This document shows, piece after piece, positions 1 through 10,435 of a stretch of 64,000 nucleotides of DNA. How positions within the stretch are numbered: the first letter of the stretch is position 1; every line of letters starts with the position of its first letter. This DNA comes from Euryodendron excelsum (Eukaryota > Streptophyta > Magnoliopsida > Ericales > Pentaphylacaceae), in assembly GCA_033060915.1 (NCBI GenBank), contig CM065383.1, positions 10,366,501 to 10,430,500 on the forward strand, given 5' to 3'. The position numbers were made by a program, and so were the translations under genes. The notes below the pieces were generated by a model, which had not been told where the DNA came from, made no database searches, and worked only from the letters and a program-made list of their open reading frames with translations.

Positions 1-536
1 ACACCCGTGCACACTTTTAAATTTTTAAAATTTTCAAAACATATGTTTTATTTTTTCAATAAATCAATGGTTTCAAAAATGTCCTAAAAATTTCTCAAAA
101 TCATTTCAAATGTTTTCTAAAAATTTCCTAATTTTTCGAATTTCAAACTCTAAAAATTCCATCAATTTCTTAAGTTTCTTAACTTTCCTAGTTTTCTAAG
201 TATTTTCCTATTTTTTAAAAAAATAAAAAATTCACCAAGTTTTCAAAAAATCACAAAACTTCACACGATTGTTAAACGCATTTTTCTAAGGCACATGGCA
301 TAATAATCTAGCCAAAACACCCAATGCCCAGGCCTGTAGGAACAAACCCCCAATTCCTGTAAAAAAAACCTCCTCACATAATCACGCAAAATCACTCAAA
401 TTCAGTCAAACAAGCACCAAAATGCAAAAATAACATCACCATAATGTTCAAAACATATCAAAATATCAATTTCCACTGTTCACATGACTTAAACGGAGTT
501 TTGCACATTAAAATCAACATAGGATAGAAAACTCAC

Positions 537-677
537 CTTCCGAAGTTCTTTGGCGAAATCTTCTCCTCTGGCGGCTTTTTTGGCGACGGCGTCTACTTTC
601 AACAATCCCCCGTGGTCCCTAAAAGATGCTCCGTCAATGTCTAGGTCAATTTCCTCATAATGCCTATCAATTTTTCA
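537..677 (-). other. antisense ORF segment ending in a splice-donor-like site
   Basis: On the minus strand an open frame of about 46 codons follows a TGA near 677 and reads through an acidic start (EEIDLDIDGASF) and a basic part (VDAVAKKAARGEDF) to ELRK. It ends at GGAAG followed by GTGAGT, a near-consensus 5' splice site. Antisense ORFs in the 3' internal region are described for Tat-lineage Gypsy elements, so this may be an exon of such a gene. The reading is short and no homology search was possible. Confidence 0.35.
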
Positions 678-936
678 CAAACTCTTCAAAACCCCGCAGG
701 TGTTTGAACCAGAAAATTTTCTGGTTTTACTCCCAGGCTTAGCGCCACTAGCAGTGGCGCCAAGCCAAACTTGCCAAAGGGGCCACTCCTAGTGGCGCTA
801 GCTTCGAATTCTGGGCAGTTTTGCCCTTTTTTTGGCCAAAACTCATTTTCGAAGGCCTTTTGGGCCCAATATCTGTCCCTTCGACCGCCTCACGGTCAAC
901 ATGGGACTTTTACTATCGTTTTCTGCCTTCGACAAG

Positions 937-957
937 CAAAGACAGAAAGAGAGGGGC
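937..957 (+). other. polypurine tract before the 3' LTR
   Basis: A purine-rich run (AAAGACAGAAAGAGAGGGG) sits directly upstream of the LTR start at 961. It fits the plus-strand primer site of an LTR retrotransposon and shows that the following LTR is the 3' copy. Confidence 0.65.
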
Positions 958-1644
958 AGCTGTAAGCACCCCATTTTTTACCGCTTAGCAGTCTACAGTC
1001 CGTCCAGACTTGTATTCAAATCAAGGTGGACATATTTTGAATCAAATCAACTTTCCAAGTCTAATCTCGTCTATCCGTCGCTTCCTGAGCCCACCAGGCT
1101 CAAATAGAGGCAAAATGATCAAAATGTCCTTGGGGGCATTGTTCGGTCCAATTTCAAATCAGGCATATCTTCTTGAAGACGGTAAATCCCATTTTTCAAG
1201 TCCAATTCGAATTCCAATTCCAATCCCTCTCTCCAGAAAGTTGATTCCTTGAGACGGTAAGTCTATCCTATCCGGCACGTTTCTGAGTGAACTTTTCGGA
1301 ACGGTAAGTCCTTTCAAACCCGTCGACCGGGACATGACCCCAAGTCCCCTAAATGATAGAACGGTTCACCTTTGGCGCCTGCTAGCCCGCCAGTGCAGAA
1401 ATGTCCGTTTCGGCACGCCTTCCGGAAAACTTAATTTCTCAGGCGCAAAGTCCCTTTAGCAGCTTCCTGAGATCAAGCAGTCTCGGGAATGATCGCAAAC
1501 CATCAGAGTAGCAGAAATACTCGCAAACAGGTCGATATAGGGAATTGCCAACAAACCCTTGTATCAGGGGACTGCCGTCAAAGTAGCGAAAACACTTAAA
1601 ACCCAAGTCAACACCGGTGCCTGTTAGCCTATTTCGGTGAAAAA

Positions 1645-2140
1645 TGACCAAACTGCCCCTAAGGCCATTTTCAGCATGTTTCTCGAGAAAATACCTAAGT
1701 CCTTAGAACGGTAAGTCCACCCTTTCCAAGATTATCTTAAAGTCAATCCAGCAAGATTAGGTGTCTTCTAGTTTTTTTCGGGCTAATTCCGAGACTTTCC
1801 AGTCAAGATGACCATTTTGCCCCTAGGCATCCGAACGTCCCGGGAACCACACTGGCTCTGGGTATCAAACCGGTAACCTCCTGAGATTGCTTTTTATGGT
1901 ATTCCCAGCCTTTCATTATCTTTTCGGATCATTCTGAGTCAGTTCCGGCAGACCCGGTGCGAAATGATCGTTTTGCCCCTGGTGGGCCAGTCGCCTTTTC
2001 CGACCACACCGACTTTGGTATTAAACCGGTAACCTTTGAGAACATTCTAAATAATGTTTCCAAACTACGAGCCTTCTTCCGGGACATTCTGAGTCCGTCT
2101 TGGTAGCTTTTCAGCCCGGTTGACCATTTTGCCCCTAATG
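1645..2140 (+). repeat. imperfect tandem repeats in the LTR, period about 157-165 bp
   Basis: The motif GACCATTTTGCCCCT or a close variant begins near 1645, 1810, 1966 and 2123. Each copy is followed by a similar block containing CGGTAACCT and a CATTCTGAGTC-like string. A more diverged copy occurs near 1117. The block lies upstream of the TATA box and so in the U3 part. Confidence 0.65.
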
Positions 2141-2489
2141 GCCCGATCAACCCATTCAATAAATCTTGTCACCCTTTTTCAAGCCATTACCCCCGGGATC
2201 CTATTCTAAGAATTCCTGCCTTTTTTTGGCCTTCCGAGTCATTTTTGGTCCTTTAATTTCTTCCCGGACTTTCTGGAATCACTCTTAGTGAAGCCAGACT
2301 AAAAATTACATGGTAATCACTAGTACAAGTGCCCAAATCTTCTCAAGATACGTTGCTTACCGACTTAAAAACTTTCCTAAGTGGCTGGTGCCATTACAAG
2401 CCAAAAAATGGCCTAGCGCCACACCTAGTGGCGCCAATGTAAAGTTTGGTCTGGCGCCACTGCAACAGGCGCCATGTTGCTTTTCCCTC

Positions 2490-2497
2490 TATAAATA
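2490..2497 (+). promoter_or_regulatory. TATA box of the LTR promoter
   Basis: TATAAATA lies in the context CTCTATAAATACAGAGC, followed by a C-rich stretch and a leader without long ORFs. It is the best candidate for the core promoter that separates U3 from R. Transcription would start about 30 bases downstream. Confidence 0.55.
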
Positions 2498-4237
2498 CAG
2501 AGCTTCCTCCAGTATGAAAGAGGTCCGTAAACTCAGTCTAAAAATCTTACTTTTCGATATGCAGAACTCGTAGCCTCTCTAAACCCTAGTCTCCTTAGGT
2601 TCTCTAACTCCTAGCCTCCATACATAAACTCTAGCCTCCATACACTCATACACTCTCATATACTCATACACTAGTCTCAAACCCTCCATTGAAGACTTGG
2701 ATTGCTACAACTACGAAACTTTAAAGATCAAAAACAAACTCTTGAAGACTGAAGTGAAGATCGAAGCAAAGCGCGCAAAGCAAAGCAAAATAAACCAGAC
2801 ACAAGGTAGGCTTTCTCTTTAAGTTTATGCATCTTCCCCCTTTCTTCTCTCTCCTAACCCACTTGGGTTTTCTTCTATTTTAATCTCCCATCTTCTTCCC
2901 CCCCTTTTCTTTGCATGCTTGAAACAAGGGACTTTCCAGTCTATGTATAGGATTAGGCTATCTAAAACTTTCTTACTTTAAAAAACATTCCAATTCCGAA
3001 ACATTCCCATTTCAAACCTTTCCTATTCCAAAACCTTTCCTGTTTTAAACTTTCCTAATCCGAAACTTTTTTAAGTCGAAAACTTTTCTAAATCGAAACT
3101 TTCCTAAAATGACACTTTCCTAAAATGAAACTTTTCTAAAATGGAACTTTCCTAATTCAAACCCTTCCTAAATTCAACCTTCCCTAATCTTCCAAGTCCA
3201 ATATTCGAGTCAAATCTTTTCTCAAATCTTTTGTAAGTTAAGTCTTTCTTAATCTCAAGTCCTTTTCTAAATCCTCTCTTTCCTAAGTCTAAGATTCCTA
3301 AATATCAATCTTTCCAAAACAAGTCCAAATCTTTCTAAATCCAAATTCCAATCTTCTATTCTAAATTCAAATCAAATCCAAATTCCAATTCAATTTCTTC
3401 TTCCATATCAAATTTTTTATTATCTATCGGACTCTTATCCAAACTACGATTGACCTGATTCCTCAAAAAGGATACGTAGGCAACGCTCATGGGTGCGGTC
3501 ATAACCTTTTTCAAATCTCCATTTCCATAATCTATTTCAAGTTTCCAATTCCAAAAACATCTGTTTTCAAATCTCTATTTCTAACTTCTAAAACTTTCCA
3601 ATTTCAAATCTATCTTTTCAAAGTTCTTTTTAAATCAAATCAATTTTTTTTCAAATCTATTTCCAAATCTAATTTCCAACTCTCTTTTCTTGCACTTACA
3701 TATTGTGCATCATGTCTTTTAAACAATTCTTTTTTCTAAAGTGGATAGGATCGGACATTTGTTAGTTGAAAACTCTCATAGGTGAATCTAGGGTAAATAG
3801 ACATGTGGGTACCGCAAGGGCGGGGTAGGTGATGGCTTAGTGTGTCTTCCCTACACGTAACTAACCTCCGAACTTAGGATCACTGTTTTCAAAGACCAAA
3901 ATGGAGTTTATTTTCAATAAAGGGCTTAAATATTTTTCAAAAGTTGCCAAATAACCTGTTTTCTTAAAAACCCTCTCTTGAGGTAGTATTTTCAAAATCA
4001 TTTTCAGAAACCCTAAGTGTAGTATTCGGATTGTGTTTAGTTTTTAGGTGACCTAACTCACCTTAATCAAGTTAGGAGGCGAGTCCAAATGTTTTCCAAA
4101 AGCCCTTTACTCAAATTAATTTTCAATTCAAACCTAGTCGCACTCATTCTTCTAGGAGGATGAGTTCTAACGAGAGAGTACAGTATTTTTCCTGCTTATG
4201 TGTGTATTCCTCGAGTGCGAAAAATCTAGGCCCGACA

Positions 4238-5562
4238 ATACTCTTTGAAACGGTACGCCTCTGCAATCGAACCTTCTGGACGAGCTTTATTGGCAACAAA
4301 CCCTTCTAACATCCCAAGTAGCCTATAAACGAGACATTCAAAATTTATCAAGAGGAAATTAGGCTTTCAAATCATCAAGAACATACTTGGTCTAGACAGC
4401 ATAATATGATATCACACAGTATTATGTTTTTTGATGACGTAATTACCTTTCAATTAGATACATCCATCGATATTGCACTGGTCCTCCAAGCTTAATTTCA
4501 CGAGGTAAATGAACAGCCAAGTGCACCATAACATCAAAGAAAGCCAGAGAAAATATCTTTTCAAGCTTGCAAAGTACGAGGATGATGTGGCCCTCTAGCT
4601 TCTCTAAATCATCTACTCTCAATATCTTTGAGCACAATTGCTGAAAAAAATTACCTAACTCAAATCGCACAGTACCAATTTCCTTAGTAACATAACCGCG
4701 CATCCCAATTGGAAGAAGTCGCTGCAAAAGGACATGGTAATCATGAGTTTTAAGGCCAGACAACTTACTCCCTTGAGTGCTCACAGAGTTAGAGATATTT
4801 GCTGCATAACCATTAAGGTATTTGATTGACTTTAAAAAATCATAAAAGCCTTGTCTCCTAGCAGGGGGCAGTGTGTACAATGCTGGAGGCATCTCAAAAG
4901 ACCCATCATCACGCTTCTTGAGGTGTAACTCCTTTCGTATATTCAGGTTTTCTAAATCTAAGCGTGTCTTTTATGTATCCTTATTCATACCGTCTATGCC
5001 TAATAACGTCCTAAGCAGATTATCACATATATTCTTCTCTATATGCATGACATCGAGATTGTGTCGAAACTGGAGGGTTTTCCAATATAGCAACTCAAAC
5101 ATAATACTTCTCTTCGTCCAATTTAAAATTGAATGCTCATCTCTTCGTCTTTTCCTACAACTTGGATGCTTTCCAAATGCCTTGTAAGTCCTTGAATCAA
5201 TTTGCTCCAAAATTTGTTCACCTGACATATCCATAGGCTTTGATCGATTCTCCATCTCACCATTAAAAAGCTTGCTCCTTCGCCAACTGTGATTTTTAGG
5301 TAAGAAGCGACGAGCTCCCATGTACCCTACCTTGCTTATCAAACCCTGCGATGAATTGTCCTCATTGCAAATAGAACAAGCCAAATAACCTTTTGTAGTC
5401 CAACCAGACATGTTTCTATATATAGGGAAGTCATTAATCGTTCACATTATGGCTTCACGCATTAGAAACCTTTGCCCTTTCGAAGCATCATATGCTTGAA
5501 CCCCATTCACTCATAATTTTTTCAGCTCACTAATAAGTGGTTGCAAGTAAACATCAATATCT
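4238..5562 (-). pseudogene. TNP2-like CACTA transposase fragment
   Basis: The minus strand encodes the central part of a TNP2-type transposase (Transposase_21 family), which cuts and joins CACTA element ends. One frame runs from about 5562 to 4447 and shows family motifs: DIDVYLQPL, NDFPIYRNMSGWTTKG, GYMGARRFLPKNHSWRR, HNLDVMHIEKNICDN, LHLKKRDDGSFEMPPALYTL and DVMVHLAVHLPREI. An intron (4323-4446, GT-AG on the minus strand) leads to an exon reading LLGMLEGFVANKARPEG, which is cut at 4238 by the Gypsy LTR. Three stop codons interrupt the frame: two TGA where the family has Trp (before VNGV and before TINDF) and one TAA after MNKDT. The N-terminal part before DIDVY and everything after the LTR junction are missing, so it cannot be functional. 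Confidence 0.85.
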
Positions 5563-6857
5563 CTTCTCTATACTATTAGAGAGCTATTAGGCCACAATCA
5601 CGTGATTATTGATTTCATCCATTGAACTCTCTGTGCTATTAGCGAGCTATTATTCCGTGATCGGGCTGTTGTATTTGGGTTGCTTAGTTTTCTAAATAAA
5701 AATTTTACCATGCAAATAAAAAAAATGTACATTTAAATTTTCAATATATATTTGAAAAATAAATAATTGCTATAATTTTATTTGACTATGTATTTTAGAA
5801 TATATAAATTTCAAGCGGAACAAAATTACTACTAACTGGTGTCACTAAGCAAATTATTTACCATACTATTCCACGAATTAATGATTTCTCTCTATTTGAG
5901 TTAGTTTTATATCTTATAAGTTAATGCTATTTCTCTTTATTTAATTTTTTAATTAATATAATTAGACTTCAAAGACATAAAACCCTTTATATTTTGGGTT
6001 GTTTAATTTTTTATATGATTTCACATAAATCATTAAAACTAAATAAAAAATAAATAAAGATATAAGGCGTTGATTGGAATTTATTAAACCAATATTATGA
6101 TTGGTACGAGTCAAAATAGTCTCGTGTGTATTTAGAATTAAAAAAACTCTAAATCTAATTTATAAAATACAAGGAGTATTGAAATTATTTGTTTCCCAAA
6201 TTTTCCTCCAAAAAAATGGCGCAATACTTTTCACGTTTGTTTTCCTCCGCTTTCTCAGCCCCTGTAAACCCTTCTATCTCAATCTCACAAAACAATCTCT
6301 CTCTTCTCTATTCTCTCTCTTCCGCAATCTTGTATGTCCGGTTACATATAGAGAGAATAACAATCTCAATCCATTTCTCTCTTCATTCTCCTCAGGTACG
6401 ATGCTTCTTACGGTTTGCGATTTGATTATTTAAGCTTAGATTATTTGTTGATTCGATTACTAGGAAACCCTAGTTGGATGCATTTAAATTTGTTGCTTTG
6501 ATTTGGTGTAATCAATTTCTAGGCTGAAAAAAACTGTCTGTGCTATTAGCGCGCTATTATCACGCCATCGCGTGATTCCCAATCTGTTATATATGCACTA
6601 TTTTGACCTATATGTTTTCAGCTGCCAAGAACAGTCCACTGTTCAGCTACATTTATATATGTATATGGCATTGTGAGAGGATATAAAGGTAAGGTTGGTG
6701 TTGGATAATGGAGGAGTTGCACCTATGCATACCAGTACATCTTTTTGCTACAATATATATTGAAACATGCTGTCATTAATTCTACGACAATACATAATGC
6801 ATTTAGTTTATCATATTAATTACTTCTGAACATTTTATGTCTGTTATAGTTGCAAAT
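5563..6857. other. central non-coding region of the CACTA element with repeated motifs
   Basis: No gene is seen. A motif close to CTGTGCTATTAGCGAGCTATTA occurs near 5564 (diverged), 5633 and 6538, each followed by a short GTGAT/ATCACG-rich string. The stretch 6170-6400 is pyrimidine-rich and resembles a plant 5' leader. It ends in TCCTCAGGTACG, a plausible exon/intron border for the rightward gene. The region lies between the two divergent coding parts and may hold both promoters. Confidence 0.45.
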
Positions 6858-9290
6858 ATGTCAATGAAGCGTAAGTTGTTTATCAAGCCCGGAGGCATGT
6901 CTCAGACGATGATGGAATACGAGATACAAAGAAGAAATGTAATTGAAAGTCACAATACAAGCATGTCCCAGACGATGATGGACTACGAGATGCAAAGAAA
7001 ACATAGAAATGAAAGTAACAATGCAAGGCTTGCAGATTTAAATTTAAAAGAATTGTCAAATTCATTGTTCAATTCAAGTACATGTTCTAAGCATGGAGGT
7101 AATCAAAAGAAAAACAAGAATAACAGTCATGATGATGATGAGTATCTACATTCAAATGAGGAAGGAACATACTTATCAACCGAAAATGACCATTCATCTC
7201 TCTCTCGAGCAGATAAGGTAATATTTGTGACAACACTTGGTAATGACTTGGCTTGAAAAATTTTCTCAACTAAACAAGCTGCCCCTGATCACGTTATACC
7301 TAAACCAAAGGAGTTTTTTAATTAGCTAGTTTCGTAATGCTCAATTTTATAATTCCGTTGTCACTAATGACTTTATTTTTGTTTTTAATAACAATACTTA
7401 TTATTTAATAACATAGTCGCTTTTCATGTTCATGTTTTTCTAATGCATTGCATTTTAATTTAATAGGTGACCATGCATTCGGGGAAGAAAAGAATGACTA
7501 CATCATCATCTTCAACCAGGAACTCACTTATGAATTTGCAATCCCCGAGTGAGCCACTAGCCACAACTCTTTTGCAGAGTTCTTTGCCTTCAAAGCAACT
7601 AGAACACCACATGTGGTCTCTAATCAATCGCACAATATTGATCACTCTAACCAAGTGCACCAATTCCTATTGCTATGAGAGGTGTAGGTAAAATGATAGT
7701 TGTTTTATACTTGTTAGACCCACCAGTTTAACTAATAAAATAGTAATTGGTAAAATGTTTGCTTAAAAATTTATCAGGTGGGTCAGGGTCAAAGCATGTA
7801 TGGGGGCCTAGTCTTGGAAAATGATTAAATAAACTAATTGATGACAATTCCGGGGAAAGGCTCGCAGTGCCAATTTTTGAAAGGTTCAACACATTTTGTG
7901 GTCCTTATGCTCCCATGTGTTCAAACCAGCTAGGGATTGCAATTAGAGGTATTGTCCTATTGAAAGATTTGCCGAAAGATGGAAACTTGTTGACCCAATA
8001 GTTAAGGAAACTATTCTACAGCCTATACAGGTAATAATTCTAGACTACTCAACTACAAATGTCTTCTGTTAATAAGTTACAAACTATATATTCTACAGTT
8101 TGTAAGTACTTTTAACTTATTATTGTTTTGGTAAGACAAATTTTGCATCACTACTAACGAGGATTCAGATGAGAACAACCATGTAGTCCTTGCTATGATA
8201 AATAAAAGGGCTAATCTTTTGTATAAAAATTGGAAAGGCAAGATGAGTAAGCATTATCGCAAGTCAAAAAAAATTATGATTAATTCATACAATGAACCAT
8301 ACAGATGGGTGAAGGTGGATGACTGAAAGTACAAGATTGATCATGTATTTAAGAGTAAAACATTTAGGGTAAGTTTACCACCATTTAATTTCAGTTTAAA
8401 ATTGTAATGAATTATGATTAATTCAGTTTGAAGTTTAGGTTTATATTTCTTTTTTGTAGAAACAGTCGAAAGCTGGTAGAAAGAATAAGAAAAAGTTGTC
8501 ATACGGCCATTCCCTGGTATCGAGATCATTTGCTGCTACGATGATCAAAAAGGTGATTGTTGATGTTATGTAAAACACACTATAAGTTTTGTATTTTTTA
8601 AGGTATATAACTCACCTTTTCAATAGAAGTAAATGACTTATGTAGTTGATTGACTTTGTAGCCACGGCCACAGATGAAGAAATGCCAGATTTTATTAATT
8701 ATTTTAAGGATTGACATCAGTCAAAAAAGACAAAAGAGTGGCTCCACCCAAAATGGCAATATGTATATATTTAAGCCTTATACACTCTTGTACAATACTA
8801 GCTCATTGGACTATTAGTATTGTCAAAAAAAGGTAACTAATTTATAACATTTGTTTCTTTTTTGACAAGAAGAGATAGTGAAAATTCGTGACGATGCTAA
8901 GGCACCCGGCATAGATATAACACCGGAAGAAATCTCAAGAAAAGAGCTTGGTGAGAGAAAAGGGCACATCCTTGGGTTTGGGGTAGGTCCGAAGTCGTCC
9001 TCGGGCTATGATAATGAGTCTCATTCAAATCAAAAGCTCAAGACACTTGCATCTGAATTAGAGATACTTCATGAAGAACGGGAAAGAGAGAAGGAGGAGT
9101 GAGAAAAGGAGCGGAAGGAGCAACAAAAAGAGAGAGAGGACGAGAAGAGGAGCCGTGATGAACTACAAAAAAAAATTCGATGAACTTCAACATTTGATGA
9201 TGCAGCAGATGAAGGCATGTGGAAACAGTCAAAGAATTTGGTATGGGTCCATGTCTTGCCACTCCGACTCTCTTTAATTATGCAGTTGAA
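6858..9290 (+). pseudogene. second CACTA transposon protein (plant Ptta/En/Spm type), degenerate
   Basis: A series of exon-like pieces reads rightwards. The first (from about 6858) contains two copies of a MSQTMM(E/D)YE(I/M)QR motif and an acidic DDDEYLHSNEEG part, and ends at AAG|GTAATA (7218). The second starts after TTTAATAG at 7467. Further pieces carry ERLAVPIFERFNTF (about 7855), LYKNWKGKMSKHYRK (about 8220), KKLSYGHSLVSRSFAA (about 8490), RKELGERKGHILGFGVG (about 8940) and a charged coiled coil with heptad-like E/K/R repeats and many DELQKK strings (9040-9230). This order matches the accessory transposase-like protein of plant CACTA elements. At least one stop in frame (8323) and a probable frameshift near 7650 mark it as broken. 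Confidence 0.6.
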
Positions 9291-9299
9291 AAAAATATG

Positions 9300-10049
9300 T
9301 TTGCCAAAATGGTTTGTACATATCTGATTCATGTTTAGTTAGTAAGATGATTCAACACTTATGTCCACTCTAGAAACCTCTACCAAGTCCGTGTAATAAA
9401 ACTCCTCTGAGTTTGGTATAGGTTATTATTTTGATTTGTAGCTGATCATCTAGAGAAAACAATTGGGAAGTCACTGAATTTGTAATAAATCAAATTGCCT
9501 CTCACTTCTGCTCAGAAGTAAATCGACCGTTGGACAATGAAAAAGACACAATGGTTATTCACTTTTTTTGTTCTGCCTACATCAAGTTCAAATTTCATAA
9601 GTCTTTTGTAATCACATTAGAATTTCTATTTTAGGACTGTTACTAATGAAATCTTTTATTTTCTGTGTTTATTCTTTTACAGATTGCTGATGGCCATGGA
9701 CGAAGATTTTAGATGTTAATACGGCTAATTACACATGTTATTTTAGGCTAGTTCGTACTTATGAATAAAGGTTTCCGATTGTGAATAGACTTGGCTGGAT
9801 TTTACATGCATTTTAGAATTTTATTGTTTAGATAGGTGGATATAGTTTTGTGGATGTTGGCACTGATATTTTTATTGAAATTAAGTATATAGTTTCTTTA
9901 TACGAAGCTTTGTGTACCTGTTAAGTTAGAATTGATTGTGATTCGTATAGGTTTCGGATACTAATGGTCGTCTCCAATATCTTCTTAATAAATGAGCAAC
10001 TAATTCTTTGGCTACGAACATGTTTTGGTTGCAAAAGTCCTTATGATCG
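9300..10049. other. 3' non-coding part of the CACTA element
   Basis: AT-rich sequence between the last coding remnant and the subterminal repeats. It probably contains the 3' untranslated region of the rightward gene. I see no other gene. Confidence 0.4.
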
Positions 10050-10417
10050 TAAGATTTGTAACTACTTATATTGGTCACTATGAGATGACTTTGGCGAGCA
10101 ATTAGCTATAGCAACTAATAATTAGTCGTAAAATGTAGTCGTCGCTGACTAAGTATTGGCGATTATGAGAGTTTGGCGACTAACGTCAATGGTTGTCGTA
10201 TGACATCTTTTGGTGACTAATTACCTTTTGGTGACTACCAATTTAGTCACCACATTTAGTTGTCATTGATCACATATCAGTGACTAACCAAAACTTAGTT
10301 GCCATAACATTTAGTAACCTCTAATAGGCCACTGAATAATTTAGTCACTATCTTAGTCGCGAATTCATATTAACGACTAAAAAAAACATTCAGTGACTAT
10401 TTTATATGCTACTAAAC
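10050..10417 (+). repeat. CACTA subterminal repeat region
   Basis: Short motifs of the TTAGTCAC / GTGACTAA / TTGGCGACTAA kind occur more than ten times in both orientations. In CACTA elements such motifs bind the element-encoded accessory protein and are needed for excision. Confidence 0.7.
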
Positions 10418-10435
10418 GTTTTTTTTCTTGTAGTG
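10418..10435 (-). repeat. right terminal inverted repeat of the CACTA element
   Basis: Read inwards this is CACTACAAGAAAAAAAAC, matching the CACTACAAGAAAA consensus of plant CACTA ends. The next three bases, ATA, are the candidate 3-bp target duplication; the matching left copy lies outside the window. Confidence 0.85.

Larger units (their letters stand above)
1..960 (+). mobile_element. 3' internal region of a Ty3/Gypsy LTR retrotransposon (partial)
   Basis: This stretch precedes a long terminal repeat and holds no sense-strand pol coding sequence, so it is read as the 3' untranslated part of an element whose gag-pol lies left of the window. It is AT-rich at 1-540 and more GC-rich after that. 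It ends in a purine-rich tract directly before the TGTAAGCACC start of the LTR, as expected of a polypurine tract. GCGCCACT/AGTGGCGC half-palindromes at about 740-800 recur in the LTR at about 2410-2475. Assignment to the Tat/Ogre lineage rests on the very long LTR and general layout and is an inference. Confidence 0.7.
961..4237 (+). repeat. 3' LTR of the Gypsy element (3277 bp)
   Basis: The LTR begins TGTAAGCACC after a purine tract and ends GGCCCGACA, so it has TG...CA ends. The right border is fixed independently: the CACTA transposase coding sequence resumes in frame at 4238. Inside are imperfect tandem repeats (about 1645-2150), a TATA box at 2490 and the motif GGATACGTAGGCAACG near 3470, which I recall as common in the U5 part of Tat/Ogre-type LTRs. 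The predicted target duplication is ATACT (4238-4242); its partner would lie beside the 5' LTR, outside the window. At over 3 kb the LTR is unusually long. Confidence 0.75.
4238..10435. mobile_element. right part of a CACTA (En/Spm-like) DNA transposon, disrupted
   Basis: The right end is a clear CACTA terminus: read inwards on the minus strand it starts CACTACAAGAAAAAAAAC (10435 back to 10418). Inside are a TNP2-type transposase fragment on the minus strand and a second transposon protein of the plant En/Spm (Ptta) type on the plus strand, both decayed. Subterminal DNA at about 10050-10415 carries many short TTAGTCAC/GTGACTAA repeats, typical of the superfamily. The left part is cut off by the Gypsy LTR and lies outside the window. 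It is possible that the two coding parts come from two nested elements. Confidence 0.75.

Noticed and set aside
10050..10417. CRISPR-like short repeats
   Set aside because: The repeats are irregularly spaced, in both orientations and next to a CACTA terminus in a plant genome.
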